From: DASSJT01 sp035691065
GTDB taxonomy: Bacteria > Actinomycetota > Actinomycetes > Actinomycetales > Dermatophilaceae
DNA length: 64,000 nt
Direction of reading: 5' to 3'
NCBI GenBank assembly: GCA_035691065.1
Contig: DASSJT010000110.1
Span: 1-64,000 of the forward strand
Shown here: piece by piece, positions 42,344 through 51,060 of the stretch
Layout of the letters: each line of letters starts with the position of its first letter
How positions within the stretch are numbered: the stretch's first letter is position 1
Made by a program: the position numbers and the translations under genes
Notes under the pieces: model-generated
Database searches by the model: none
What the model was told of the DNA's origin: nothing
What the model saw: the letters and a program-made list of their open reading frames with translations, nothing else

Positions 42344-44437
42344 ATGTCCGACCAGCCCACCGAGCCGACCCCCACCCGCGCCTCGCTCAGGGCCGCAGCA
42401 CAGGCAGCGGCAATGAACTCGCGGACCCAGAGGACGCGAGCCCCAGAGCCGCAGGCCCAGAGCGCGCGCACCCATGGCAAACGGACCCATGGCCCGCGGA
42501 CCCAAGGCACGCCGACCCCAGGTACCCCGACCAGAACGGCGCGGCCTCCCGCCAGCCGCGCGGACGGCATACCGCAGCGGAGCCGGCGCCGAGACGACAG
42601 CCGGGCCACGGCCAGCAGCGAAACCAGCCGTGCGGGCCTCCACGCGGCGCAGGGGAGCCGCGGGCGACGGGGGACGGGCTGGCGGCGAGGGGTGCTCCCG
42701 GCGGGAGGTGGGCTCGTGGCGGCCCTGGTGCTGGGGCTGGGGGCCTGCACCGGTCTCGGCGACAAGCTCGGGCTCGGCGACAGCAGGCCCACGACGTCGG
42801 CCGGTGGCGCCGGCAAGGTCATCACGGCTCTGGCACTCGGACCCGTCACCGCCTGGGACCCACAGCGGATCGGGACCAGGGAGGACATGGCCTTCGCCAC
42901 TCGCGTCTTCGCGCGCACGCTGACGTCGTTCGCCCCAGGGGCGACGGCAGGAGCGCAGACGACCCTGCGCCCGGACCTGGCCACCACCACGGGCACGCCG
43001 GACAAGTCATTGAAGAAGTGGACGTTCACCCTGCGCGACGACGCGACCTGGCAGGACGGCTCGCCCGTCACCTGCCAGGACGTCCGCTACGGCATCTCCC
43101 GGACGTTCGCCACCTCCGTGATCACCGGCGGTCCCAACTACGCCATCACCTACCTCGCGATCCCCAAGCGGGCCAACGGCACGAGCACGTATGCCGGCCC
43201 GTACGACACCTCCGCGGCCAACCGGGCGGGCACCAAGGCGTTCGAGAAGGCCGTCTCCTGCAAGGGGCGGCGCATCACCTTCGTCCTCAGCGAGCCGGTG
43301 TCCGACTTCAACGAGATGGTGAGCCTGCCGGCGTTCGGCCCGTTCAAGAAGGCCCAGGACAAGCGCCGCGGCTCGGTGCTCGCGCCGTTCTCCGACGGCC
43401 CCTACCGGCTGGAGGGGGCGTGGGACCCCAACGCCGGGGGCACGTGGGTCCGCAACGAGAAGTGGAAGGCCTCCTCCGACCCGATCCGCAGGGCACTGCC
43501 GGACGTGATTCGCTACCAGCAGGGCATCGAGACCCAGCGGGCGGTCCAGCGGGTCATCTCCGACCAGGGGAGCGACACCCGGGCAGTCTCCCTGGGCTCC
43601 GCGCCGCCCGCGCTGCAGCAGCAGGTCGAGGGCTCCGACGAGCTCACCAAGCGCACGGCGAGGAGCCGCGGCCAGTTCATCGACTACCTCGCCCTCAACA
43701 CGACCCGGGGCCTCTTCAAGGACCCGCGGGCCCGCAAGGCCTTCGCGATGGCCACGAGTCGCCAGGCCTACGTCAACGGCCTCGGGGGAACCCTGACCGC
43801 GGAGGCCGCCTACTCGGTCATCGGCCCGGCGCTGCCCGCACACCCGGGCGTGGACCCCTTCGAGACCGGTGACACGGGCGATGCCCGAGCCGCGCAGGTG
43901 GTGCTGCAGCAGGCCGGCCACACGATCCCGGCGCGCGTCAAGGTCGCCTACCGCTCGACGCCCATGTCCGACAAGGCCATGGCCGCGCTGGCGGCAAGCT
44001 GGCGCAACGGCGGGTTCGCGGTCACCCTGGTGCCGATCGAGGACGACTACTTCGAGACCATCTCCGGTCCCGGGCAGCTCGCCAAGTACGACGTCTTCTG
44101 GGCCAACTGGGCGCCGGACTGGCCATCTGCGTCGACGGTCATCCCCCCGCTCTTCGACAGCCGGATCAACCTGTCCCGTTCCGGCACGGGTCGCGACTAC
44201 GGCGGGTTCTCCGATGCGAAGGTCAACGCCGAGATCACGCGGATCGGCACTATCGCAAACCGGGCGCAACGCGAAAAAGCTTGGGGCGCACTGGACTTGA
44301 GGTTGACCAAGACCGGGGTGTACGTCGCCCTGGCTCAGCGGCGCGTGCTCTACGTGGCTGGCTCTGACGTCGTGGGGCTGAGCGCCAACGAGGTCAGCGG
44401 CGGTTTCGTCGACTTCGCAGAGATTGCGGTCAAGTGA
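42344..44437 (+). CDS. family 5 solute-binding protein with long N-terminal extension
   Basis: A 697-residue peptide-type substrate-binding protein. From about residue 150 it follows the family: WDPQRIGTREDMAFATRVFARTL, WTFTLRDDATWQDGSPVTCQDVRYGISR, and a C-terminal KYDVFWANWAPDWPSASTVI. A hydrophobic segment with lipobox LGAC lies at about residues 118-134. It is preceded by an odd 115-residue basic, Thr/Pro/Gln-rich stretch with short repeats (RTHGKRTHGPRTQGTP). Either the true start is downstream or this is a cytoplasmic tail before an anchor. It has no permease or ATPase of its own here. A GTG of the next gene overlaps its stop. Confidence 0.8.
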   Translation: MSDQPTEPTPTRASLRAAAQAAAMNSRTQRTRAPEPQAQSARTHGKRTHGPRTQGTPTPGTPTRTARPPASRADGIPQRSRRRDDSRATASSETSRAGLHAAQGSRGRRGTGWRRGVLPAGGGLVAALVLGLGACTGLGDKLGLGDSRPTTSAGGAGKVITALALGPVTAWDPQRIGTREDMAFATRVFARTLTSFAPGATAGAQTTLRPDLATTTGTPDKSLKKWTFTLRDDATWQDGSPVTCQDVRYGISRTFATSVITGGPNYAITYLAIPKRANGTSTYAGPYDTSAANRAGTKAFEKAVSCKGRRITFVLSEPVSDFNEMVSLPAFGPFKKAQDKRRGSVLAPFSDGPYRLEGAWDPNAGGTWVRNEKWKASSDPIRRALPDVIRYQQGIETQRAVQRVISDQGSDTRAVSLGSAPPALQQQVEGSDELTKRTARSRGQFIDYLALNTTRGLFKDPRARKAFAMATSRQAYVNGLGGTLTAEAAYSVIGPALPAHPGVDPFETGDTGDARAAQVVLQQAGHTIPARVKVAYRSTPMSDKAMAALAASWRNGGFAVTLVPIEDDYFETISGPGQLAKYDVFWANWAPDWPSASTVIPPLFDSRINLSRSGTGRDYGGFSDAKVNAEITRIGTIANRAQREKAWGALDLRLTKTGVYVALAQRRVLYVAGSDVVGLSANEVSGGFVDFAEIAVK

Positions 44438-45360
44438 GCGAAGTCGGCCGCCGGGCCGTGCTCTTCGTCCACGCCCACCCTGACGACGAGAGCCTCGCCA
44501 CGGGCATCTCGCTGGCGCACCTGAGTGCCGCGGGCCACGACGTCAGGGTGCTGACCATGACGCTCGGAGAGGAGGGGGAGGTGATCCCTCCGGAGCTGCG
44601 CCACCTCGCCGCCGACGCGGAGGACCGGTTGGGCCCCTACCGACGCGAGGAGCTCCGTGCGGCGATGCAGGCCCTCGGCGTCGCCCACCGCGTGCTCGGG
44701 GAGGACCCCGGCTCGGGAGTGCTGTCCCTCTACCGGGACTCCGGCATGGCGGGAACACCCAGCGCGGAGCGCCCCGAGGCGTTCGCGAACGCCGACGTCG
44801 ACGAGGTGGCCGCCCTGGTCGCCGAGGAGATCACCGCGGTGGCACCCGCCGCCGTGGTGACCTATGACCGGCACGGCGGCTACCTCCATCCCGACCACGT
44901 CCAGACCCACCGCGTCACCTGCGCGGCGGTCGCCTCCCTACTGCCGCAGGAGCGCCCAGCGCTGTATGCCGTACTGTCACCCCTGTCCTGGGTGCGCGAG
45001 GACCGCGAGTGGCTGGCCGGGCAGGCGGTGCCGCGCGAGCACGGGTGGAGCGTCCCGCCGCTCGATGCGCCATATCCGCCCTCGGCGGTGGCCGACCAGC
45101 TGGTCACCCACGAGATCGTCGACCCTTCGGCCGTGGCGCGTCAGGTGGCGGCACTCAGGGCCCACCGCACCCAGGTGACGGTGGTCGACGGGTGCTACGC
45201 GCTCTCCAACGACATCGCGGCCCGTCTCTCCGGTCGCGAGGGCTTCGCCCGGCTGGATCCCGCCACCGGCCACCTTCTGCCGCCCCAGCCCAGGTCTGTG
45301 GGTGACGGGGGCGGAGGCGCCGCGCGCCGGCATGCAGGGCTTGTGGAGGATGAGACATGA
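44434..45360 (+). CDS. mshB: N-acetyl-GlcN-inositol deacetylase, MshB-like
   Basis: A 308-residue LmbE/PIG-L-family zinc deacetylase, expected to remove acetyl from GlcNAc-Ins in mycothiol synthesis. Zinc ligands: HAHPDDE (residues 13-19) and the later HPDH (GGYLHPDHVQTH). The catalytic base Asp is in the first motif. The GTG start overlaps the preceding stop (GTGA) and its stop overlaps the flavin reductase start, so three genes are coupled. A close paralogue, Mca, hydrolyses mycothiol S-conjugates; the substrate split cannot be settled from sequence alone, but length and context favour MshB. Confidence 0.85.
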   Translation: MSEVGRRAVLFVHAHPDDESLATGISLAHLSAAGHDVRVLTMTLGEEGEVIPPELRHLAADAEDRLGPYRREELRAAMQALGVAHRVLGEDPGSGVLSLYRDSGMAGTPSAERPEAFANADVDEVAALVAEEITAVAPAAVVTYDRHGGYLHPDHVQTHRVTCAAVASLLPQERPALYAVLSPLSWVREDREWLAGQAVPREHGWSVPPLDAPYPPSAVADQLVTHEIVDPSAVARQVAALRAHRTQVTVVDGCYALSNDIAARLSGREGFARLDPATGHLLPPQPRSVGDGGGGAARRHAGLVEDET

Positions 45361-45860
45361 CCACCAGCCTCCCGGTGCCGACCGCGGACCTCTTCCGCCT
45401 GGCGCTGGGGCGTTTCGCCACCGGCGTGAGCGTGCTCACGACGTTCGCCGGCGCCCACGACCACGCTATGACGGCCAACACGGTGACGTCGGTGTCGCTC
45501 GAGCCCCTGCTCGTGCTCGCCTGCGTGGAGCAGGATGCCCGGTTCCACGACGCGATCATCGAGGCGGGGGTGTGGGGCGTCAGCATCCTGTCCGCAGCGC
45601 AGCGCCCGACCGCCGACTGGCTCGCGACCCAGGGGCGGCCGCTGCACGGCCAGCTGGACCGGGTCCCGCACCACCGCGGCCCGCGCACCGGGGTGGCCCT
45701 GCTCGAGGGCTCGCTTGCGACCATCGAGTGCCGGACCACCGATGTCCACCCCGCCGGCGACCACAGCATCGTGGTGGGGGAAGTACTCTCCGTGGGCGTC
45801 CAGGACCACCCCGGAGACGCTCTGCTCTACTACCGGAGCAGGTACGCCTCGCTGGCGTGA
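45357..45860 (+). CDS. flavin reductase family protein
   Basis: A 167-residue FMN-binding split-barrel protein of the flavin:NADH reductase type: FRLALGRFATGVSVLTT, MTANTVTSVSLEPLLVLACVEQDARFHDAI and ATIECRTTDVHPAGDHSIVVGEV. Such proteins feed reduced flavin to a monooxygenase; no partner is seen nearby. The start overlaps the mshB stop by 4 nt. Confidence 0.88.
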   Translation: MTTSLPVPTADLFRLALGRFATGVSVLTTFAGAHDHAMTANTVTSVSLEPLLVLACVEQDARFHDAIIEAGVWGVSILSAAQRPTADWLATQGRPLHGQLDRVPHHRGPRTGVALLEGSLATIECRTTDVHPAGDHSIVVGEVLSVGVQDHPGDALLYYRSRYASLA

Positions 45861-45893
45861 GCGCCAGCGACATCGACGACATCGACAGGACAG

Positions 45894-47591
45894 GTGCTCG
45901 TGCAGATCAGCGAGTCGTGGGAGCACAGGAAGCAGGGCGTTCAGCTCGCCGTCGCGGGAGGGGTTCTCCTCGTCGCGTACCTCCTCACGGCGGCGATCCT
46001 CGGCCGCAGCGTGCCATCCGGCACGAGCGTGGACGGCGTCGACATCGGCGGACTCAGCCGGTCGGAGGCGCTCAGCTCCCTCAGCCGCCAGCTGGGCCCC
46101 AGGGCAGGCGCGCCGCTCACGGTGAACGCGGGACCTGAGTCCCGTCGCATCGCTGCGGCTGAGGCGGGTCTCGCCCTCGACCTCGAGGCGACCGTCAAGG
46201 GACTTACGGGGCTACCGCTCAGCCCTGGGCGGCTGTGGCAGCACATCGGCGGCGGGGGTCCTGTCCCCCTGCGCACCTCGGTGGACGGCGACCGGCTGCA
46301 GAAGTCGCTCGAGGGCCTCGCCGCCGGCGTCGAGACCAAGCCGGTCGAAGGCACCATCACCCTGCCGAAGGGAAAGGTCGTCGTAGCGCAGCCGCGGGCC
46401 GGCACTCACCTCGACGTGGCGACCACGGCGCAGACCGTTGCGCGGCGATGGCCCACGAGTGAGCCGGTCGTGGCGTCGCTCTCGGTGGTGCAGCCCAGGA
46501 TCACGTCCGCGGAGATCGAGCGAGTCCGCTCCGAGTTCGCCGACGAGGCGATGTCCGGGCCGGTGAAGGTGGTGGCGGGTGCGGAGGTCTTCGACGTCGA
46601 GGCGTCGGCTCTTGCCCCGGCCATCACCTTCAGAGCGGACGGCGGCCGGCTGGTGCCCGTCTTCGACAACGCGAAGCTCACCGCCGCCGTGCGCCGGGCC
46701 GCTGCCGCCGCGGGGGTCGAGCGGCAGGCGAAGGATGCCAGGGTCACGTTCTCCGGCACCAGACCCACGGTCGTGCCCGCTGTCGCCGGCCGAGCGCTAG
46801 GCGCCGACGCCATCCCGAAGGCCGTGATCACCGCCCTCACCTCTCCGTCGCGGACGGCGAGCGTCACCACATCCGAGGTCCAGCCGGAGTTCACCACGTC
46901 GCAGGCCACGACCACCCTGCCCAAGGGCCGGATCTCAACCTTCACGACCTACTTCCCGGACAACCCGCCGCGGACAAACAACATCACGATCGCGGCGCGC
47001 ACGCTCAACGGCACGTACGTCCGTCCCGGGGGCCAGTTCAGCCTGAACGGCACCTTGGGCCAGCGCACTTCCGAGAAGGGCTACCAGCAGGCGCCCGTGA
47101 TCAACGGCGGCCGGCTCGAGAAGGACTACGGGGGCGGGGTGTCGCAGGTGTCGACGACCACGTTCAACGCGGCCTTCTTCGCCGGTGTGCAGATCGACCA
47201 GTACACGCCGCACAGCTTCTACATCTCGCGCTATCCCGAGGGCCGGGAGGCCACCGTCTCCTGGCCCGACGTCGACCAGAAGTGGACCAACACCACCAAG
47301 GGCGGCATCCTCATCCGCACCAGCATCAGCGGCAACGCACTCACGGTGACCTTCTACGGGACGAAGACCTGGGACGTCGAGGCGTCGAAAGGCCCGCGCC
47401 GCAACATCGTCGAACCGAAGACGATCGTCGACGACTCACCGGACTGCGTGCCGCAGACCGCCAGTGAGGGCTTCGACGTCACCGTCACCCGGATCTTCAA
47501 GACGGGCGGGGTGGTGGTGCGCAGGCAGGACTTCAACACGCACTACATCCCCGAGGACGACGTCACCTGCACCCATCCCGAGACCGCCTGA
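45894..47591 (+). CDS. VanW-family membrane-anchored protein
   Basis: A 565-residue exported protein. Residues 18-36 form a membrane anchor; two repeats of a PG_binding_4-type domain follow (about 45-150 and 165-310), then the VanW domain with GTYVRPGGQFSLNGTLGQRT, GGGVSQVSTTTFNAAF and TPHSFYISRYPEGREATVSW. VanW proteins occur with vancomycin-resistance genes but most, like this one, are of unknown function in the cell wall. GTG 45894 is preceded by AGGACAGG; GTG 45900 would remove two residues. Confidence 0.85.
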   Translation: MLVQISESWEHRKQGVQLAVAGGVLLVAYLLTAAILGRSVPSGTSVDGVDIGGLSRSEALSSLSRQLGPRAGAPLTVNAGPESRRIAAAEAGLALDLEATVKGLTGLPLSPGRLWQHIGGGGPVPLRTSVDGDRLQKSLEGLAAGVETKPVEGTITLPKGKVVVAQPRAGTHLDVATTAQTVARRWPTSEPVVASLSVVQPRITSAEIERVRSEFADEAMSGPVKVVAGAEVFDVEASALAPAITFRADGGRLVPVFDNAKLTAAVRRAAAAAGVERQAKDARVTFSGTRPTVVPAVAGRALGADAIPKAVITALTSPSRTASVTTSEVQPEFTTSQATTTLPKGRISTFTTYFPDNPPRTNNITIAARTLNGTYVRPGGQFSLNGTLGQRTSEKGYQQAPVINGGRLEKDYGGGVSQVSTTTFNAAFFAGVQIDQYTPHSFYISRYPEGREATVSWPDVDQKWTNTTKGGILIRTSISGNALTVTFYGTKTWDVEASKGPRRNIVEPKTIVDDSPDCVPQTASEGFDVTVTRIFKTGGVVVRRQDFNTHYIPEDDVTCTHPETA

Positions 47592-47617
47592 CGGCGACGG
47601 CTCAAGGCCGCGGAGGG

Positions 47618-47785
47618 TCAGCGGACGAGGTGCGCGTAAGGGTCGGGGCGCTCGGCCTCGCTGCGCAGCACACAGAGCTCGTTGCCCTCGGGGTCGGCCA
47701 TGGTGACCCACCCCCACCGTCCGGCGGGCGCCGGTCCGCCAGCGAGTTGGCACCGAGACGCAAGCAGCCGCTGGACGTCGTCGGC
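47618..47785 (-). pseudogene. 3' fragment of a VOC/glyoxalase-like gene
   Basis: A short frame reads DDVQRLLASRCQLAGG, RWGWVTMADPEGNELCVL and RPDPYAHLVR, the C-terminal half of a glyoxalase-like VOC protein. It begins abruptly at the point where the alcohol dehydrogenase remnant ends, so a deletion has joined the two. No start codon belongs to it. Confidence 0.65.
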
Positions 47786-48423
47786 AGGCCCAGCTGCTCG
47801 GCAAGGCTGAGACGGTGCTGGCTGACGTCGGTGACGGTCACGGTGTCGGCTCCGTACGCCCGTGCCGTCTGGCCGGCGACCAGCCCGATCGGGGCCGCGC
47901 CGGTGACCAGCACCGTGCTGCCGGGCGCCAGCCGACCACGAAGACACGCCCAGACGCCCGACCGACACGGGTTCCAGCAGACCCGCCGCGTCGTCGCTGA
48001 CGCTCCCCGGGACGGATACACGAACGCGGCGAGCATCGCGACGAACTCCGCGAACGCCCCATCGTGGGGAGGGGTTGCGAAGAACGGGACGTCGGGGCAG
48101 AGGTTGTAGCGACCGGCCAGGGACTGACGGCAGGAGCGGCAGGGCACCCCCGGCTCGATCGACACCCGCTGCCCCACCTGCAGCGACGTGACCTCACCCC
48201 CCACGGCCGCCACGACGCCTCCCGCCTCGTGCCCAAGGATCAGGGGAGAGTCCACCGCGTACGGACCGATCCGGCCGTGCTCGTAGTAGTGCACGTCGGA
48301 GCCGCACATCCCGACCGACCCGACTTCGACCAGCACCTCGTCAGCGGCCGGCTCGGGAACGCTGCGCTCTTCGACGTCGACCTGCCCGACGCCGCGCAGC
48401 ATGCTCACCTTCATCGTCGCCAT
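47786..48423 (-). pseudogene. zinc-dependent alcohol dehydrogenase remnant
   Basis: The N-terminal half of a medium-chain polyol-type dehydrogenase: VGMCGSDVHYYEHG (catalytic Cys), LILGHEAGGVV, CRSCRQSLAGRYNLCPD (structural zinc Cys), then GSTVLVTGAAPIGLVAGQ (NAD-binding). Two compensating frameshifts (one base lost after the Tyr-Pro near 48015, one gained near 47962) scramble about 20 residues where the expected VSDDAAGLLEPVSVG is readable in another frame. The C-terminal third is replaced by a foreign VOC fragment. The start is ATG 48423 or 48414. Confidence 0.72.
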
Positions 48424-48450
48424 GCCGGTGACGTCCCTAATCCCGTGCGC

Positions 48451-48699
48451 GCCATCGGAGTACACGCAGACCTCTCCGGAGTACTCCTCGACGCCCGCGG
48501 TGCCGCCGTGGAGACACCCCTCAGCGGCCGCATCATCGGCATCACCGCTGGGCAGCTGCGCCGCATCCCCGACGTCATCGGCATCGCCTACGGCCCGGAC
48601 AAGGTCTCCGCCGCGCCCGCCGCCATCCGAGGCGGCTACCTCAACGGACTCGTCACTCACACCGAGTTCGCCCAACACCTGCTCACGGAAAGCGCCTAG
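48451..48699 (+). pseudogene. 3' fragment of a SorC/DeoR-type sugar-binding regulator
   Basis: The frame ending at 48699 reads as the last 80 residues of a sugar-binding regulator: GVLLDARGAAVETPLSGRIIGITAGQLRRIPDVIGIAYG, GGYLNGLVTHTEFAQHLL. It carries no HTH region; upstream sequence breaks off against the divergent dehydrogenase remnant. Together they look like the ruins of a polyol-utilisation locus. Confidence 0.68.
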
Positions 48700-48780
48700 C
48701 TAGCCGCGCTGCCGGACGAGCAACGCGTGCGCGACACTGGGAGCAAACCCGGTTATCGGACGGGTAGCCACGGAGGTGTC

Positions 48781-49248
48781 ATGGATCCGGAGTCGGCCAG
48801 CACGGACCAAGCCATGTTGGAAGCGCTCCGGCTGCGCCGCGGTGAGCTGCGCGAGTCGATGGGCGCGCTCGAGCGCGCGATGGCTGCACCGGCAGAGGCA
48901 GGTCGGTCGCGCTGGGGTCAGCGGGTTCACGTGGCGCTCGTCGAGCTCTCCGGCGATGTCCGCGAGCACATCGAGATCACCGAGGGAGCGGACGGGCTGT
49001 ATCGCGACGTGCTCAAGACCTCGCCGCGACTGTCCGGTGCCGTCAACCGCCTGATGAGCGAACACCGCGTGATCCAGAGCCACGTCGATGACCTCATGGC
49101 CCGGCTGCAGACTCCGGGAGGCGCTGAGGACGTCGACACCATCCGAGACCTCGGCACGGCACTCATCTCGGTACTGCTGCGCCATCGGCAGCGCGGCTCC
49201 GACCTGGTCTTCGAGGCATACGAGGTCGACATCGGGGGTGAGACCTGA
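48781..49248 (+). CDS. hemerythrin-like domain protein
   Basis: A 155-residue helical protein resembling a hemerythrin HHE-type four-helix bundle: a helix with VALVELSGDVREHIEITEG, then SEHRVIQSHVDDLMARL and LLRHRQRGSDLVFEAYEV. His/Glu pairs occur at plausible metal positions (REHIE, SEHR, SHVDD, LRHRQRG), but the full ligand set is not certain. GGAGGTG 5 nt before ATG 48781 is a strong ribosome site. Confidence 0.65.
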   Translation: MDPESASTDQAMLEALRLRRGELRESMGALERAMAAPAEAGRSRWGQRVHVALVELSGDVREHIEITEGADGLYRDVLKTSPRLSGAVNRLMSEHRVIQSHVDDLMARLQTPGGAEDVDTIRDLGTALISVLLRHRQRGSDLVFEAYEVDIGGET

Positions 49249-49339
49249 CCGGTCCGCCTGTGTGCAAGTTCACCGCCAAAGCGTCCGGGTCGAGTGGTGA
49301 ACAGGTTCGTGCCTGGAGGGTCTGACGCTCCGGTCGCCT

Positions 49340-49765
49340 GTGGCCGTCGGACCCTGCTGCCTGGTTCTCGTGCTCGTTGCCGGAGGGTTCATGGTGAGCG
49401 CCAGGCGCCGGGGCTACAGGATTGGCGACAGCACCATTGTGAGGTGCCAGCAGGGGCACTTGTTCATCACGGTGTGGCTGCCCGGCGGCTCCTTCAAAGC
49501 GGTGCGCTTGGGGTGGTTGCGGATCCAGCGCTGTCCGGGGGGAGACCACTTGGCTGTTGTCATGCCGGTACGGGAAGCCGACCTGACGTATGAGGAACGG
49601 CGTATCGCAGCTCAATACCGAGACACCCGGGTTCCCTGGCCTGCGCAACCTCCGGATCGACCCGGAGGCCCCTCCCAGGGTGATCATGCGCATCCTGGGC
49701 GACGCGGATCGGTCGGTCACATGGAGATCCCCATCCGACCCGGGCCCATGATTGAGGGTGAGTGA
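49340..49765 (+). CDS. hypothetical membrane-anchored protein
   Basis: A 141-residue protein. A membrane segment (residues 4-18) leads into a compact domain RRGYRIGDSTIVRCQQGHLFITVWLPGGSFKAVRLGWLRIQRCPGGDH, a pattern shared with uncharacterised actinobacterial proteins whose paired Cys could bind metal. The expected end (near AAQYRDTRVP) is passed and 40 Pro/Gly-rich residues follow, so the 3' part may be frameshifted or extended. GTG 49340 is tentative; ATG 49391 would remove the anchor. Confidence 0.5.
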   Translation: MAVGPCCLVLVLVAGGFMVSARRRGYRIGDSTIVRCQQGHLFITVWLPGGSFKAVRLGWLRIQRCPGGDHLAVVMPVREADLTYEERRIAAQYRDTRVPWPAQPPDRPGGPSQGDHAHPGRRGSVGHMEIPIRPGPMIEGE

Positions 49766-49784
49766 CCGTCGAGGGAGGCTCAAG

Positions 49785-50084
49785 ATGATTGGCGCAAGCA
49801 CGACGACGTTGCGGTTCAGGGGCTCTGGTGAACGCCTCCGGCTGCGCGTGGCGCCGGTTCCGGACCCGCTCACCAACGTGCACGAGTGCTGCCGGGCATC
49901 CGTTGCGCTGGAGAAGGCCCTGGGCGAGGCGATTCGTGATGCGATCGCGGCCGGCCATAGCTGGACTGAGGTGGGACACGAGCTCGGCGTCGAAGCCAGC
50001 ACGTCGGCCAGCGTGCGGGACGAGTACGACGCTTCGCGCCGTGCGATGTGGTCGAGGTTCTGGGGTGGGGAGTCAACGAGATGA
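49785..50084 (+). CDS. hypothetical small protein, possible HTH
   Basis: A 99-residue protein of unknown function. The second half reads ALEKALGEAIRDAIAAGHSWTEVGHELGVEAST, which suggests a helix-turn-helix resembling those in short regulators. GGGAGG 8 nt before ATG 49785 supports the start. Its stop overlaps the next start (ATGA), so the two are translationally coupled. Confidence 0.55.
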   Translation: MIGASTTTLRFRGSGERLRLRVAPVPDPLTNVHECCRASVALEKALGEAIRDAIAAGHSWTEVGHELGVEASTSASVRDEYDASRRAMWSRFWGGESTR

Positions 50085-50266
50085 AGCGCGCGTTGGTGTC
50101 ATTGGCCGGGATCTACCTGCTCTTCGCGGTGATCGGCAGGTTCGTCGAGGGCATGGGAGCCGTCGAGTGCGGCTGCGCGGGCGACTGCTGGTGTAAGCGT
50201 CCGGTCCTCAGCACGTTCCGCTGGGTTTTCCCCTGGGGTCACCGCGGTCTGTCGCAGGCTGACTGA
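50081..50266 (+). CDS. small Cys-rich single-pass membrane protein
   Basis: A 61-residue protein: one membrane helix (residues 4-24) followed by VECGCAGDCWCKRP, four cysteines in CxC and CxC pairs that could bind a metal, and a hydrophobic C-terminal stretch (LSTFRWVFPWGHRG). Coupled to the preceding gene by a 4-nt overlap. I recognise the pattern from small actinobacterial proteins of unknown role only. Confidence 0.6.
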   Translation: MKRALVSLAGIYLLFAVIGRFVEGMGAVECGCAGDCWCKRPVLSTFRWVFPWGHRGLSQAD

Positions 50267-50886
50267 CGGGCCTGTCGGTCCCGCATGACCCAGCGGACCG
50301 GTTAGGGGCTCTTGAGTGCACGGTCACGACGCGTGGCTGCCGGACATGTGAGCGCGGCTGTTCCGCGCGTGCCTTGATCCCGGTGAGCATCCCGGTCTCC
50401 AGGAAGTGGTGCAGCGGGTCTGCGACAAGGAAGTCCAGCGCCCGGAAGGCGAGGTCGACGCCGGGCACCCGCAGAACGGCGAACCGGATCAGCCGTGGCA
50501 CCGGCCCGGCATCCGCGCTGATCGCGTGCGTCGCCGGTGACAGGAACCCGATTCCGCGGTAGCGGGTGATCAGCCGGGTCCTGCCGCCCGGGAGCGGCCG
50601 CAGCACGAAGGTCTCCTGGGCCACCAGGTACTCGTACGGCTTGACCTCCCAGACGGTCGCGTACGCGCCGGCACCCATCGGCACGGTGTCACCGACCTTC
50701 CACGGGCGCAGCTCCGGGTGGATGCGGGTCGCCGAGTGTCGGCCTTCGACGTAGCGAGCGCGGAACATCAGCCGCTCCACCCAGTCGTGGGTGTAGAACC
50801 CGGCGTGGCCGATCCCCCATCTGCATCAGCCAGGGCCACACCCGCTCGGGTGGGGCGTCAATGGTGACGGCCCTCGTGCTCTCCAC
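50208..50886 (-). pseudogene. SRPBCC-family gene broken by a homopolymer frameshift
   Basis: The first frame (GTG 50886) gives TRAVTIDAPPERVWPWLMQMG; the continuation, VERLMFRARYVEGRHSATRIHPELR and ATVWEVKPYEYLVAQETFVL, lies in another frame. The shift is at a run of five G (five C at 50814-50818 on the plus strand), where one G too many is present. The 3' end also runs past the expected stop, into the convergent small-protein gene. It may be a real mutation or an assembly error. Confidence 0.65.
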
Positions 50887-51047
50887 CCGAGGGTGTGGTG
50901 TGTGTCATCGCCCGGCAGGGTCTCGCTGGCCTCCGCGCTGGTCGCCCCGGCCGAAGGTCCCCCTTCTACTCCGCGCGGCTGGACGGTGGCTCCGCGATGG
51001 CAAGGCCAACGGCTTGCGCACAGCCCAGGGTTCCGGAGAGCCACCGA

Positions 51048-51053
51048 TACATT
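51048..51053 (+). promoter_or_regulatory. -10 box of the cation-efflux gene (leaderless)
   Basis: TACATT followed by exactly 7 nt and ATG 51061, with no ribosome site in between. The context is slightly AT-rich. No convincing -35 is seen. Confidence 0.5.
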
Positions 51054-51060
51054 CGAGCCT

